Part shown: in pieces, positions 15,142 to 22,662 of the stretch | Numbering within the stretch: the stretch's first letter is position 1 | How the letters are laid out: each line of letters begins with the position of its first letter | Source: UBA1672 sp964351365 | GTDB lineage: Bacteria > Pseudomonadota > Alphaproteobacteria > Micavibrionales > Micavibrionaceae | NCBI GenBank assembly: GCA_964351365.1 | Contig: CAYGNP010000025.1 | Location: 1-29,447 of the forward strand | DNA length: 29,447 bases | Direction: 5' to 3' | Program-made: the position numbers and the translations under genes | Notes under the pieces: model-generated | Databases searched by the model: none | What the model saw: the letters and a program-made list of their open reading frames with translations, nothing else | What the model was told of the DNA's origin: nothing

Positions 15142-16860
15142 ATGGCGCATGTTGCCGCAAATTTAAAAGATAAGGCAGATTCAAAAGAATTTGCCGCTAT
15201 GCTGAGTGAAACACTCGGCGCGAATGAAAAATTCGAAGGAAATGTTGTTAAGGGGCTTGTGATCGGCCTTGAAGATGATCTGGTTGTCATCGATGTCGGT
15301 CTGAAATCTGAAGGCCGCATTCCTTTGATGGAATTCTCCAAGCCTGGAGAAGATCCTGAAATAAAAATTGGAGATACCGTTGAAGTATTCGTTGAACGCA
15401 TGGAAAACCGTGACGGTATGTCTGTTCTTTCTCGCGAAAAAGCACGCAGAGAAGAAGTCTGGATTGAACTTGAGAAATCTCATGAAGCAGGGGAGCGCGT
15501 AACTGGCGTTATCTTTGGTCGTGTGAAAGGTGGATTTACTGTTGATCTTGGTGGCGCGGTTGCGTTCCTTCCGGGCTCTCAGGTTGATATCCGCCCGGTT
15601 CGTGATATGGACCCACTTATGGATGTTCCTCAGCCTTTCCATGTTCTGAAAATGGACCGGAGCCGCGGGAATATCGTGGTTTCAAGACGTTCTATCCTTG
15701 AAGAATCACGTCAGGAACAACGCAGTGATCTGCTTGAGAATTTGGCCGAGGGTCAGGTTCTTGACGGTATTGTCAAAAACATCACAGATTACGGCGCGTT
15801 CGTTGATCTGGGCGGGGTTGATGGCTTGCTTCACGTTACGGATATTTCATGGAAACGTGTTAATCATCCTTCTGAAGTTCTGCATGTTGGTCAAAGTGTT
15901 GAGGTGCAGGTTGTGCGCTTTAACCAGGAGACGCAGCGTATCTCTCTTGGGATGAAGCAGTTGCAGAATGATCCATGGCAAGAAGTTGAAACAAAATATG
16001 TTGAGGGTGCGCGCTTTACCGGCCGTATCAGCAATATTGCCGATTATGGCGCTTTTGTTGAGCTGGAAGACGGTATTGAAGGCCTTGTGCATGTTTCTGA
16101 AATGTCATGGACGAAGAAGAATGTGCATCCCGGCAAGATCGTTTCAACATCACAAGAAGTTGAAGTGGTTGTTCTGGAAGTTGACTCAGAAAAACGCCGT
16201 ATCTCTCTTGGCCTAAAACAATGTCAGGAAAATCCATGGGAGACCTTGTCTAAAGACTTTAAAGTTGGTCAGGAAATTGAAGGTGAAGTTCGTAATATCA
16301 CTGAATTTGGCCTGTTCATTGGTTTGACAGATGATATCGATGGTATGGTTCACCTTTCTGACGTGTCTTGGGAAGATCAAACGGAAGATGCTTTGAAAGC
16401 CTTTACAAAAGGCAGCAAAGTTAAGGCCGTTATTCTTGAGATTGAGCCAGAGCGTGAGCGTATTGCCCTTGGGATCAAGCAGCTTAGTGATGACCCTTAT
16501 GAAGGTGCCCTCAAAGGCATGGCCAAAGGCGCGGTTGTGACCTGTACTGTGACTGAGATCACAGGCGGCAGCGTTGAGGTCAGTGTCAATGACAATGTCA
16601 GCGGTACGATCAAGAAGGCGGATCTTTCCCGTGAGCGTTCAGAGCAGCGCCCCGACCGTTTTGCGGTTGGCGAGAAGGTTGATGCCAAGATCATCTCGGT
16701 TGACAAGAAATCGCGCAAGCTTGGTCTTTCTATCAAGGCCCGCGAGATTGATGAAGACAAACAAGCGATGAAAGATTTCGGTTCTACCGAAAGCGGCGCA
16801 TCTCTTGGTGATATTCTTGGTGCAGCCCTGCAAGGCAGCAAAGACGAAGAGAAGAAGTAG
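15142..16860 (+). CDS. rpsA: 30S ribosomal protein S1
   Basis: Ribosomal protein S1, which captures mRNA on the small subunit and aids initiation on structured or weak leaders. The 572-residue protein contains six S1 (OB-fold) repeats, recognisable by the starts EGNVVKGLVIGLEDD, GERVTGVIFGRVKGG, EGQVLDGIVKNITDYGAF, GARFTGRISNIADYGAF, GQEIEGEVRNITEFGLF and GAVVTCTVTEITGGS. Repeats 3 and 4 are the most canonical. A short acidic and Lys tail ends the protein. ATG 15142 is used, with GAAAGGA 10-16 bases upstream; an in-frame TTG at 15124 is unlikely. Codon choice is visibly more biased than in neighbours, as expected for a highly expressed gene. The 104-base leader shows no clear hairpin. Confidence 0.98.
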   Translation: MAHVAANLKDKADSKEFAAMLSETLGANEKFEGNVVKGLVIGLEDDLVVIDVGLKSEGRIPLMEFSKPGEDPEIKIGDTVEVFVERMENRDGMSVLSREKARREEVWIELEKSHEAGERVTGVIFGRVKGGFTVDLGGAVAFLPGSQVDIRPVRDMDPLMDVPQPFHVLKMDRSRGNIVVSRRSILEESRQEQRSDLLENLAEGQVLDGIVKNITDYGAFVDLGGVDGLLHVTDISWKRVNHPSEVLHVGQSVEVQVVRFNQETQRISLGMKQLQNDPWQEVETKYVEGARFTGRISNIADYGAFVELEDGIEGLVHVSEMSWTKKNVHPGKIVSTSQEVEVVVLEVDSEKRRISLGLKQCQENPWETLSKDFKVGQEIEGEVRNITEFGLFIGLTDDIDGMVHLSDVSWEDQTEDALKAFTKGSKVKAVILEIEPERERIALGIKQLSDDPYEGALKGMAKGAVVTCTVTEITGGSVEVSVNDNVSGTIKKADLSRERSEQRPDRFAVGEKVDAKIISVDKKSRKLGLSIKAREIDEDKQAMKDFGSTESGASLGDILGAALQGSKDEEKK

Positions 16861-16897
16861 ATTTTTTTAACTTCTTTATCTTTAAAAATTTTGGCAG

Positions 16898-16928
16898 AGC
16901 CGGGGATCATACCCGGCTTTGTTTTTTT
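16898..16928 (+). terminator. Intrinsic terminator of rpsA
   Basis: Perfect 7-bp stem AGCCGGG (16898-16904) with CCCGGCT (16912-16918), a 7-base loop and a following T-rich run (TTTGTTTTTTT). It lies 38 bases after the rpsA stop and separates rpsA from ihfB. Confidence 0.9.
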
Positions 16929-17049
16929 GAGTTAAAAAACTGTTTCTTATCAATGGGTTTTGCTTGACGCGTTTTAATAGATCAGGCAGTGTGTATGGAC
17001 TCACTAATGACTATGTGCTTCGTTTTTTTGGTGCAAAAGGATATTTACT

Positions 17050-17334
17050 ATGACGAAATCAGAGCTGATCCAGCGCTTGGCCGATATGAACCCGCATCTT
17101 TACCTGCGTGATGTCGAGAAAATTGTTGAGACCGTGTTTAACGAAATCTCAAATGCGCTGGCGCGTGGCGATCGTGTGGAGTTGCGCGGTTTTGGCGCGT
17201 TTTCCGTTAAGCATCGTGATGCGCGTGTTGGACGTAATCCGCGTACGGGCGAGACGGTTCATGTTGAGGAAAAAAGGCTGCCGTTCTTTAAAACGGGCAA
17301 GGCTTTGCGTGAAAAGCTTAATGGTGAAGGTTGA
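17050..17334 (+). CDS. ihfB: Integration host factor beta subunit
   Basis: DNA-bending protein of the HU/IHF family, acting as a heterodimer with IhfA in transcription (especially from sigma-54 promoters), replication and recombination. The 94-residue protein has the dimer helices (KSELIQRLADMNPHL, VEKIVETVFNEISNAL), the ELRGFGAFSVKHRDARVG core and the arm-tip RNPRTGETV with the intercalating Pro. The helix start and MNPHLY segment favour the beta subunit over HU. A purine-rich AAAAGGA site precedes ATG 17050. The 120 bases between the rpsA terminator and this gene should hold a promoter; TTGACG at 16964 is a possible -35, but no matching -10 was found. Confidence 0.95.
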   Translation: MTKSELIQRLADMNPHLYLRDVEKIVETVFNEISNALARGDRVELRGFGAFSVKHRDARVGRNPRTGETVHVEEKRLPFFKTGKALREKLNGEG

Positions 17335-17672
17335 TGGGCGTTTTACGCGGCATTTTGGCTGTGTGCGTGACAATTGTTATTGGTTTATTTGCCGCCTTTA
17401 ACCGCCAGAGCGTTGATCTTTATTGGAATCCCCTGAATCTTGATGATGTTTTGAGTGTTCCGGTTTATGCGGTGGGGCTTGTCGGTATTTTGTTCGGCTT
17501 TTTTGTCGGGGCGATTATGGTGTGGCTGAATATGTCGTCTTTGCGCCGTCAAAAGCGTAAGCAGAAGAAAGAGATTAAGACGCTTGAGAAAGAAGTCTCG
17601 CGCTTGAAAGACGATAAATTTTCTGCTCAGCCGCCGGCTGCGGATATATTTCCTGCCCTTCCTTCACAATAG
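17334..17672 (+). CDS. lapA: LapA family (DUF1049) membrane protein
   Basis: A 112-residue inner-membrane protein with two helices (about residues 4-22 and 42-64), followed by a basic, Lys/Glu-rich coiled coil (RRQKRKQKKEIKTLEKEVSR) in the cytoplasm and a Pro-rich end. QSVDLYWNPL after helix 1 is like the VxxxWP/NP region of LapA (YciS). In E. coli LapA works with LapB in controlling LpxC and lipopolysaccharide synthesis; whether that holds here is unknown. ATG 17334 overlaps the ihfB stop by one base (TGATG) and has GAAGG just upstream, so translation is coupled to ihfB. This position after ihfB is conserved in alphaproteobacteria. Confidence 0.85.
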   Translation: MGVLRGILAVCVTIVIGLFAAFNRQSVDLYWNPLNLDDVLSVPVYAVGLVGILFGFFVGAIMVWLNMSSLRRQKRKQKKEIKTLEKEVSRLKDDKFSAQPPAADIFPALPSQ

Positions 17673-17681
17673 GTTAAATTC

Positions 17682-18374
17682 ATGACTGACTTTCCAAAAA
17701 TTTTCTGTGCAATCGACACGGTTGAGCTTAAGGATGCGTGCGCCCTTGCGCGCAAGGTTGCGCCGGTTACCGGGGGGATCAAGATTGGCCTTGAATTTTT
17801 TAATGCGCATGGGCCCCAGGGCGTGGAGCGCGTCTTGGAGGTCATGGGCACGGCGCAGCTTTTTCTTGATCTGAAGTTTCATGATATTCCCAATACGGTG
17901 GCTGGCGCGGTGCGCGGGATTTGCAGGAATTTTGCGCCGGCTTATCTGAATGTGCATGCCAGCGGCGGGGCGGAGATGATGGCGGCTGCTAAGGATGCCT
18001 GTGCAAAGAAAACGAAAATGCTTGGTGTTACGGTGCTGACCTCCATGGATTCGCACGGTATTGAGGCGGTGGGCTTCCGCGGAGGTGTGCCCGATCAGGT
18101 TGAGCGGCTCGCTCGGCTTGCGCAAAAATCCGGGCTGGATGGGGTGGTGTGCTCTGCGCATGAGATTGAGAGCGTGCAAGCGGTGTGCCGTGATGATTTT
18201 ATTCTCATGGTGCCGGGAATTCGTCCTGAGGGTGCGGCCAAGGGAGATCAGAAGCGCGTGATGAGCCCGTCGCAAGCTTTGGCGGCGGGGGCTACGCATC
18301 TTGTGATCGGTCGGCCCATTACGCAGGCGAGTGATCCGGCGCGCGCGGCGGAAGAGATTTTAGAGAGTTTGTAG
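17682..18374 (+). CDS. pyrF: Orotidine 5'-phosphate decarboxylase
   Basis: Last step of UMP synthesis, decarboxylating OMP. The 230-residue protein shows the catalytic DLKFHDIPNTV (D63, K65, D68), the N-terminal IFCAIDTVE strand with a substrate Asp, KIGLEFF, LNVHASGG, VCSAHEIE, the phosphate-gripping VPGIRPEGAAKGDQKRVMSP and GATHLVIGRPIT. All expected catalytic residues are present. ATG 17682 is 9 bases after the lapA stop, with a weak ribosome site (TAGGTT). trpF starts one base after its stop, so this is part of a tight ihfB-lapA-pyrF-trpF-trpB transcript. Confidence 0.97.
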   Translation: MTDFPKIFCAIDTVELKDACALARKVAPVTGGIKIGLEFFNAHGPQGVERVLEVMGTAQLFLDLKFHDIPNTVAGAVRGICRNFAPAYLNVHASGGAEMMAAAKDACAKKTKMLGVTVLTSMDSHGIEAVGFRGGVPDQVERLARLAQKSGLDGVVCSAHEIESVQAVCRDDFILMVPGIRPEGAAKGDQKRVMSPSQALAAGATHLVIGRPITQASDPARAAEEILESL

Positions 18375-18375
18375 C

Positions 18376-18990
18376 GTGGTTCAGGTCAAGATATGCGGCA
18401 TTAAAACACAGGAAGCCCTTGAGGCGTCTATTTCATGTGGGGCGCATTATGTGGGGTTTGTGTTTTATCCCACCAGCCCGCGACATATCGAAATCGAAAT
18501 TGCTCATAAATTGTCGCAAATGGCAACAGTGGTGCATCGTGTGGGTCTTTTCGTTGATCCATCAGATACGGCTCTGGAGGCTGTTTTTAGCCAGGTTGCA
18601 CTTGATGTGATCCAGTTGCATGGTTCTGAAACGCCGCAACGATGCAGGGAAATAAAGACACGTTACGGGCTTGAAATTATCAAAGCTTTTGGCGTGCGTG
18701 AGGCCAAGGATTTAGCGGACATTGAAGAATATCGAAACGTTGCAGATATGTATTTATTTGACAATGTTCAGGGCGGTTCAGGGCAGAGCTTTGACTGGTC
18801 ATTGCTGGCGGGGCGAGAATTTTCGCGGCCATGGATGCTTTCGGGCGGTTTGACGGCGGAAAATGTGGGCGAGGCGCTCTCGATTCTCTCACCGGCGGCG
18901 GTGGATGTGTCTTCTGGCGTTGAATCTGAGCGCGGGGTGAAGGATGCGGGGAAAATCAGGGCTTTTCTAGAGGCGGTTAAGGCGTTATAA
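18376..18990 (+). CDS. trpF: Phosphoribosylanthranilate isomerase
   Basis: Converts N-(5'-phosphoribosyl)anthranilate to the CdRP intermediate in tryptophan synthesis. The 204-residue TIM-barrel protein has the catalytic Cys7 in VKICGIK, VGLFVDPSD, VIQLHGSE, the catalytic Asp in YLFDNVQGGSGQSFDW (about residue 129), LSGGLTAENV and DVSSGVES for phosphate binding. The start is GTG 18376, supported by family alignment and by AGAGAG just upstream; it is one base after the pyrF stop. trpB follows after 7 bases. Confidence 0.97.
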   Translation: MVQVKICGIKTQEALEASISCGAHYVGFVFYPTSPRHIEIEIAHKLSQMATVVHRVGLFVDPSDTALEAVFSQVALDVIQLHGSETPQRCREIKTRYGLEIIKAFGVREAKDLADIEEYRNVADMYLFDNVQGGSGQSFDWSLLAGREFSRPWMLSGGLTAENVGEALSILSPAAVDVSSGVESERGVKDAGKIRAFLEAVKAL

Positions 18991-18997
18991 GTTCTTC

Positions 18998-20209
18998 ATG
19001 ACAAAAGCGAATTCATATAAAAATCAACCTGATGAGCGTGGGCATTTCGGCCCCTATGGCGGGCGGTATGTGGCGGAGACGTTGATGCCTCTTATTCTGG
19101 AGGTGGAGAAAGCTTGGAACGCTGCCAAGGCTGATCCTGCGTTTTGGGCGCAGTATGATGATTTGGCAAAACATTATATCGGACGGCCATCACCTCTGTA
19201 TTTTGCGGAAAAAACCACCAAGCATTATGGCGGGGCGAAGGTTTATTTCAAGCGTGATGAGCTGAACCATACGGGCGCGCACAAGATCAATCATTGCATC
19301 GGGCAGGTTTTGCTGGCGCGGCGCATGGGCAAGACGCGCATTATCGCCGAGACTGGCGCGGGGCAGCACGGCGTGGCGACGGCGACAGTTTGTGCTTTGT
19401 TTGATCTGCCGTGCACGATTTTTATGGGCGCGAAGGATGTTGCGCGCCAGGCGCCCAATGTGTTTCGCATGAAGCTTTTGGGCGCAGAGGTGCGCAGCGT
19501 GAATTCCGGCTCCTCCTCACTTAAGGATGCGATGAATGAGGCGATGCGCGATTGGGTCAGTAATGTGCGCGATACCTATTACCTGATTGGCACTGTGGCC
19601 GGGCCGCATCCGTTTCCCGCTATGGTGCGTGATTTTCAATCGGTGATCGGCAAGGAAACCAAAGAGCAGATGCTGGAGCGGGAGGGGCGTTTGCCTGATA
19701 CGCTGGTTGCGGCTATTGGCGGGGGCTCGAACGCGATGGGTTTGTTTCATCCGTTTCTGGATGATGCGGATGTGTCCATGATTGGTGTTGAGGCCGGGGG
19801 GCATGGCGTGGGCACGGATTTGCATGCGGCGAGTTTGGCCGGTGGGCGCGCAGGGGTTTTGCATGGGATGCAGACCTATTTCCTGCAAGATGATGACGGG
19901 CAGATTCAAGAGGCGCATTCGATATCGGCCGGGCTTGATTATCCCGGAATTGGGCCGGAGCATGCATGGCTGTTTGATCAAAAACGGGTCAATTACGTGT
20001 CAATTACGGATGATGAGGCGCTCGAGGCGTTTCAGATGTGCTCGAAGCTGGAGGGTATAATTCCGGCGCTGGAGCCTGCGCATGCTTTTGCGCATGTGGC
20101 GAAAATCGCAGGGGATTTACCGAAGGATCATATTATTGTTATGAATCTATGCGGGCGCGGGGATAAGGATATCTTCACGGTCGCAGAGAAACTGGGCGTT
20201 AAGTTATAG
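18998..20209 (+). CDS. trpB: Tryptophan synthase beta chain
   Basis: PLP enzyme joining indole and serine to make tryptophan. The 403-residue protein has GHFGPYGGRYVAETLM, the PLP lysine K96 in NHTGAHKINHC, AETGAGQHGVATAT, the phosphate-binding GGGSNAMG, SAGLDYPGIGPEHA and NLCGRGDKD. It is complete and of the normal TrpB1 type, with the COMM region for contact with TrpA. ATG 18998 has a weak ribosome site and probably relies on coupling to trpF. Its partner trpA does not follow directly: an 80-base palindromic repeat and a Cass2-like gene lie between. Confidence 0.98.
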   Translation: MTKANSYKNQPDERGHFGPYGGRYVAETLMPLILEVEKAWNAAKADPAFWAQYDDLAKHYIGRPSPLYFAEKTTKHYGGAKVYFKRDELNHTGAHKINHCIGQVLLARRMGKTRIIAETGAGQHGVATATVCALFDLPCTIFMGAKDVARQAPNVFRMKLLGAEVRSVNSGSSSLKDAMNEAMRDWVSNVRDTYYLIGTVAGPHPFPAMVRDFQSVIGKETKEQMLEREGRLPDTLVAAIGGGSNAMGLFHPFLDDADVSMIGVEAGGHGVGTDLHAASLAGGRAGVLHGMQTYFLQDDDGQIQEAHSISAGLDYPGIGPEHAWLFDQKRVNYVSITDDEALEAFQMCSKLEGIIPALEPAHAFAHVAKIAGDLPKDHIIVMNLCGRGDKDIFTVAEKLGVKL

Positions 20210-20214
20210 CATGT

Positions 20215-20294
20215 TGTCATTCTGAAGACCTTTAGGTCTGAAGAATCTGATGGCACTGAAAAAGATCCTTCAGCGCAAGCGCTTCAGGATGACA
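20215..20294. repeat. Composite palindromic intergenic repeat, copy 2 (two hairpins)
   Basis: Ends are TGTCATTCTGA (20215-20225) and TCAGGATGACA (20284-20294), inverted with one mismatch. Hairpin 1 (20219-20246) is ATTCT, GA, AGACC, loop TTTA, GGTCT, GA, AGAAT. Hairpin 2 (20265-20290) is ATCCT, TC, AGCG, loop CAAG, CGCT, TC, AGGAT. It lies five bases after the trpB stop and ends just before the ribosome site of the Cass2-like gene, so it is transcribed within the trp operon. Inner stems differ from copy 1 but stay complementary. Confidence 0.88.
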
Positions 20295-20308
20295 AGAAAG
20301 GATATTTT

Positions 20309-20791
20309 ATGGCTGTTGCCGCTCAAAATTATGAGGTCAAGGCCGGGCTTGAGAAGATTGAAGCTTTTGATGTGGCGGGCATTTCTGCGGTTATTTCTGA
20401 CCGTGAGCAGGCGGCAGAGCAGATTAATGCGCTTTGGGAGCAGTTTTTTCAGCGAAGCGTTGGGCAGAGCGTTCAAAACCGCGTGGATGATGTGATTTAT
20501 GCGGTTTATTCCGATTATGAAGGTGATCATACCAAGCCATACCGCTTGACGATCGGGTATAAGATCAAGGGTGATGCGCCCGCGGGCTTACATAGTGCCC
20601 GGGTTCAAGGGGCGCATTATGCGATGATGAGTGCAGCTGGAGAGCAGCCTAAGGCGCTCATGGAAACCTGGACGGCGATCTGGCAATCTGATCTGGAGCG
20701 GTGCTTCGAGACGGATTTTGAGGTTTACGGGCAGCGTTTCTTTGAGGATGGTGTGCATGAGGTTTTGGTGGCTGTTGGTGTAAGGGTTTGA
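20309..20791 (+). CDS. GyrI-like / Cass2-type effector-binding domain protein
   Basis: A 160-residue protein that fits the single-domain GyrI-like (AraC effector-binding, Cass2) family of small-molecule-binding proteins. Diagnostic segments are FDVAGISAVIS, ALWEQFF, IYAVYSDYEGDHTKPYRL, the family-typical TIGYKI, HYAMMSAAGEQPKALMETWT with the W..IW pattern, and the final FEVYGQRF. There is no DNA-binding domain, so it is not itself a complete regulator. AAAGG 8 bases before ATG 20309 supports the start. It lies between trpB and trpA, two bases before the latter, so it is expressed with them. A role in sensing or sequestering an aromatic compound is only a guess from context; chance insertion is equally possible. 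Confidence 0.8.
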   Translation: MAVAAQNYEVKAGLEKIEAFDVAGISAVISDREQAAEQINALWEQFFQRSVGQSVQNRVDDVIYAVYSDYEGDHTKPYRLTIGYKIKGDAPAGLHSARVQGAHYAMMSAAGEQPKALMETWTAIWQSDLERCFETDFEVYGQRFFEDGVHEVLVAVGVRV

Positions 20792-20793
20792 AA

Positions 20794-21561
20794 ATGAACA
20801 GAATTGAAGCAAAATTTAAATCTTTGGATCGGGCGGCGTTGGTGACGTTTATTATGGCGGGTGATCCGGATTTGGCGGGAAGCCTTGCGGTTTTGAGGGG
20901 TTTGCCAGGGGCGGGGGCGGATATCATCGAGATTGGCATGCCTTTTACCGATCCTGCTGCTGATGGGGTGAGCATTCAAAAGGCGGGTTTGCGCGCGCTT
21001 AAGGCTGGTGCGAGCCTCAAGACGACCCTGCAGATGGTGCGGGATTTTCGCATAAGCGATGATAAAACGCCGATTATCCTTATGGGCTATGCTAATCCGA
21101 TTTATTCTTACGGGCTTGAGGGGTTTGCCGCGGATGCCGCGAATGCAGGAGTGGATGGGCTGATTATCGTTGATTTACCGCCGGAGGAAGATGATCTTTT
21201 GCGCGTACAGGCGCTGAAACAGGGCCTTGATATGATCCGGCTTGTCACGCCTACCACCGATGCGCAGCGTTTGCCCAAGGTTTTAGAGGGGGCGAGCGGG
21301 TTTTTATATTATGTCTCTATTACGGGTGTGACCGGAACGGCGAGCGCGAATTTGGATGAATTGCGCCCGCATATTGCCCAGATCAGGGCACAGAGCGATT
21401 TGCCGGTTGCGATTGGTTTTGGTATTAAAAATCCCTCGGATGCTAAAGCCATGGCGGGGATTGGTGATGCCGTCGTTGTGGGTTCGGCGATTGTTGATCG
21501 GGTGCATGATCGAGAGGATACGCTGAGCTTTGTTCGCAGTCTGGCAAAGGCTCTAACTTGA
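20794..21561 (+). CDS. trpA: Tryptophan synthase alpha chain
   Basis: Cleaves indole-3-glycerol phosphate and passes indole to TrpB. The 255-residue protein has the catalytic pair E46 and D57 in IIEIGMPFTDPAADG, PIILMGYANPIYSYG, GLIIVDLPPEE, LVTPTT, YYVSITGVTGT and the phosphate-binding VAIGFGIK and VVVGSAIVD. ATG 20794 is preferred to the in-frame TTG at 20788, because TAAGGG ends 7 bases before it and the family begins MNRI. It starts 2 bases after the Cass2-like stop. accD follows after 50 bases, the usual alphaproteobacterial order. Confidence 0.97.
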   Translation: MNRIEAKFKSLDRAALVTFIMAGDPDLAGSLAVLRGLPGAGADIIEIGMPFTDPAADGVSIQKAGLRALKAGASLKTTLQMVRDFRISDDKTPIILMGYANPIYSYGLEGFAADAANAGVDGLIIVDLPPEEDDLLRVQALKQGLDMIRLVTPTTDAQRLPKVLEGASGFLYYVSITGVTGTASANLDELRPHIAQIRAQSDLPVAIGFGIKNPSDAKAMAGIGDAVVVGSAIVDRVHDREDTLSFVRSLAKALT

Positions 21562-21611
21562 CTTTTTTTGCACAAATAGGCATGATCTGGCCACACAAAA
21601 AGGATTAATCC

Positions 21612-22661
21612 ATGAACTGGCTGTCGAATTTTATCCCTCCGCGTATCCGCTCTTTTGTTGGAGAACAAAAGGAAGTTCCTGATAATTTGTGGCAGAAATG
21701 CCCATCTTGCGAGGGGATGCTGTTCCATCGTGATTTGGCCAGTGCGCATAATGTTTGTTACCATTGCGGGCATCATTTGCGCTTTAGCGTTAAAGAGCGT
21801 CTTGAGATGCTGTTTGATGAGGGCAAGTATGAGAGCGTGGAGCTGCCCAAGGTGGCGCTTGATCCTTTGAAATTTAAGGATCGTAAGCGCTATGTTGAGC
21901 GAATTAAAGAGGCGCAGGCCAAAACCGGCCTGAAGGAGGCTGTGACGATTGCTAAGGGTAAGATGGATGGTCTCAAGGTTGTGATTGTTGCGTTTAATTT
22001 CCGCTATATGGGTGGATCGATGAGCGCGGTTGTGGGCGAGTCTATTGTGAAAGGCGCGGAAATAGCGGTTAAGGAGCGGGCTGCGTTTATTGCTGTGCCC
22101 TCGAGCGGTGGTGCGAGGATGCAGGAGGGTATGGTCTCTTTGATGCAAATGCCGCGCAGCATTATTGCGGTAGAGATGGTTAAAGATGCGAAGTTGCCGT
22201 ATATCGTAATTTTGACTGATCCGACGACAGGGGGCGTGAGTGCGTCTTTTGCCATGGTTGGGGATGTTCATATTGCTGAGCCGGGTGCGATGATTGGTTT
22301 TGCCGGGCGGCGCGTGATTGAAGAAACTGTGCGCGAGACACTGCCGGATGATTTTCAGACCGCCGAGTATCTTCTGGAGCACGGTATGGTGGATATGGTT
22401 GTCGGGCGTAAAGAAATGAAAAAGGTTCTGGTGAATATTATCAGCATTTTGACTCAGCAAAAACCGCGTTTTCAGCCGGATGGTTCAGAAAAGCCCGGCA
22501 AGGGCGGGATGAGTGATGCGCCTTTGAATTCTGCTGAAAAAGATAAGGCGCTTAAGGCCAGCTCGCAGGCGAAGGCCGCTCAGAATTCTGCCAAAAAAGC
22601 TATCACGCAGAATAAAAAAGATGTGACCGGGCAGAAAAAGAAAAAGGTTGCGCGCGCCTAA
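21612..22661 (+). CDS. accD: Acetyl-CoA carboxylase carboxyltransferase beta subunit
   Basis: With AccA forms the carboxyltransferase that makes malonyl-CoA for fatty acid synthesis. The 349-residue protein has the N-terminal four-Cys zinc ribbon (C30, C33, C49, C52; WQKCPSCEG, HNVCYHCGHHL), then the crotonase-like core with GGSMSAVVGE, SSGGARMQEG, TDPTTGGVSASFA and GFAGRRVIEET. After about residue 290 comes a Lys/Ala/Ser-rich tail of nearly 60 residues (KALKASSQAKAAQNSAKKA) not found in the ~300-residue E. coli protein, ending KKKKVARA. Such a basic, disordered tail may bind nucleic acid or membrane; that is speculation. AAAAAGGATT about 8 bases before ATG 21612 is a good ribosome site. Confidence 0.96.
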   Translation: MNWLSNFIPPRIRSFVGEQKEVPDNLWQKCPSCEGMLFHRDLASAHNVCYHCGHHLRFSVKERLEMLFDEGKYESVELPKVALDPLKFKDRKRYVERIKEAQAKTGLKEAVTIAKGKMDGLKVVIVAFNFRYMGGSMSAVVGESIVKGAEIAVKERAAFIAVPSSGGARMQEGMVSLMQMPRSIIAVEMVKDAKLPYIVILTDPTTGGVSASFAMVGDVHIAEPGAMIGFAGRRVIEETVRETLPDDFQTAEYLLEHGMVDMVVGRKEMKKVLVNIISILTQQKPRFQPDGSEKPGKGGMSDAPLNSAEKDKALKASSQAKAAQNSAKKAITQNKKDVTGQKKKKVARA

Positions 22662-22662
22662 G

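Noticed and set aside
16964..16996. Promoter before ihfB based on TTGACG
   Set aside because: No acceptable -10 hexamer lies 16-18 bases downstream; GTGTAT is 21 bases away.
21309..22460. Long open frame on the minus strand opposite trpA and accD
   Set aside because: It covers the two clear genes in antisense, is rich in His/Arg/Asn as expected of a complementary-strand artefact, and has no ribosome site or family motif.
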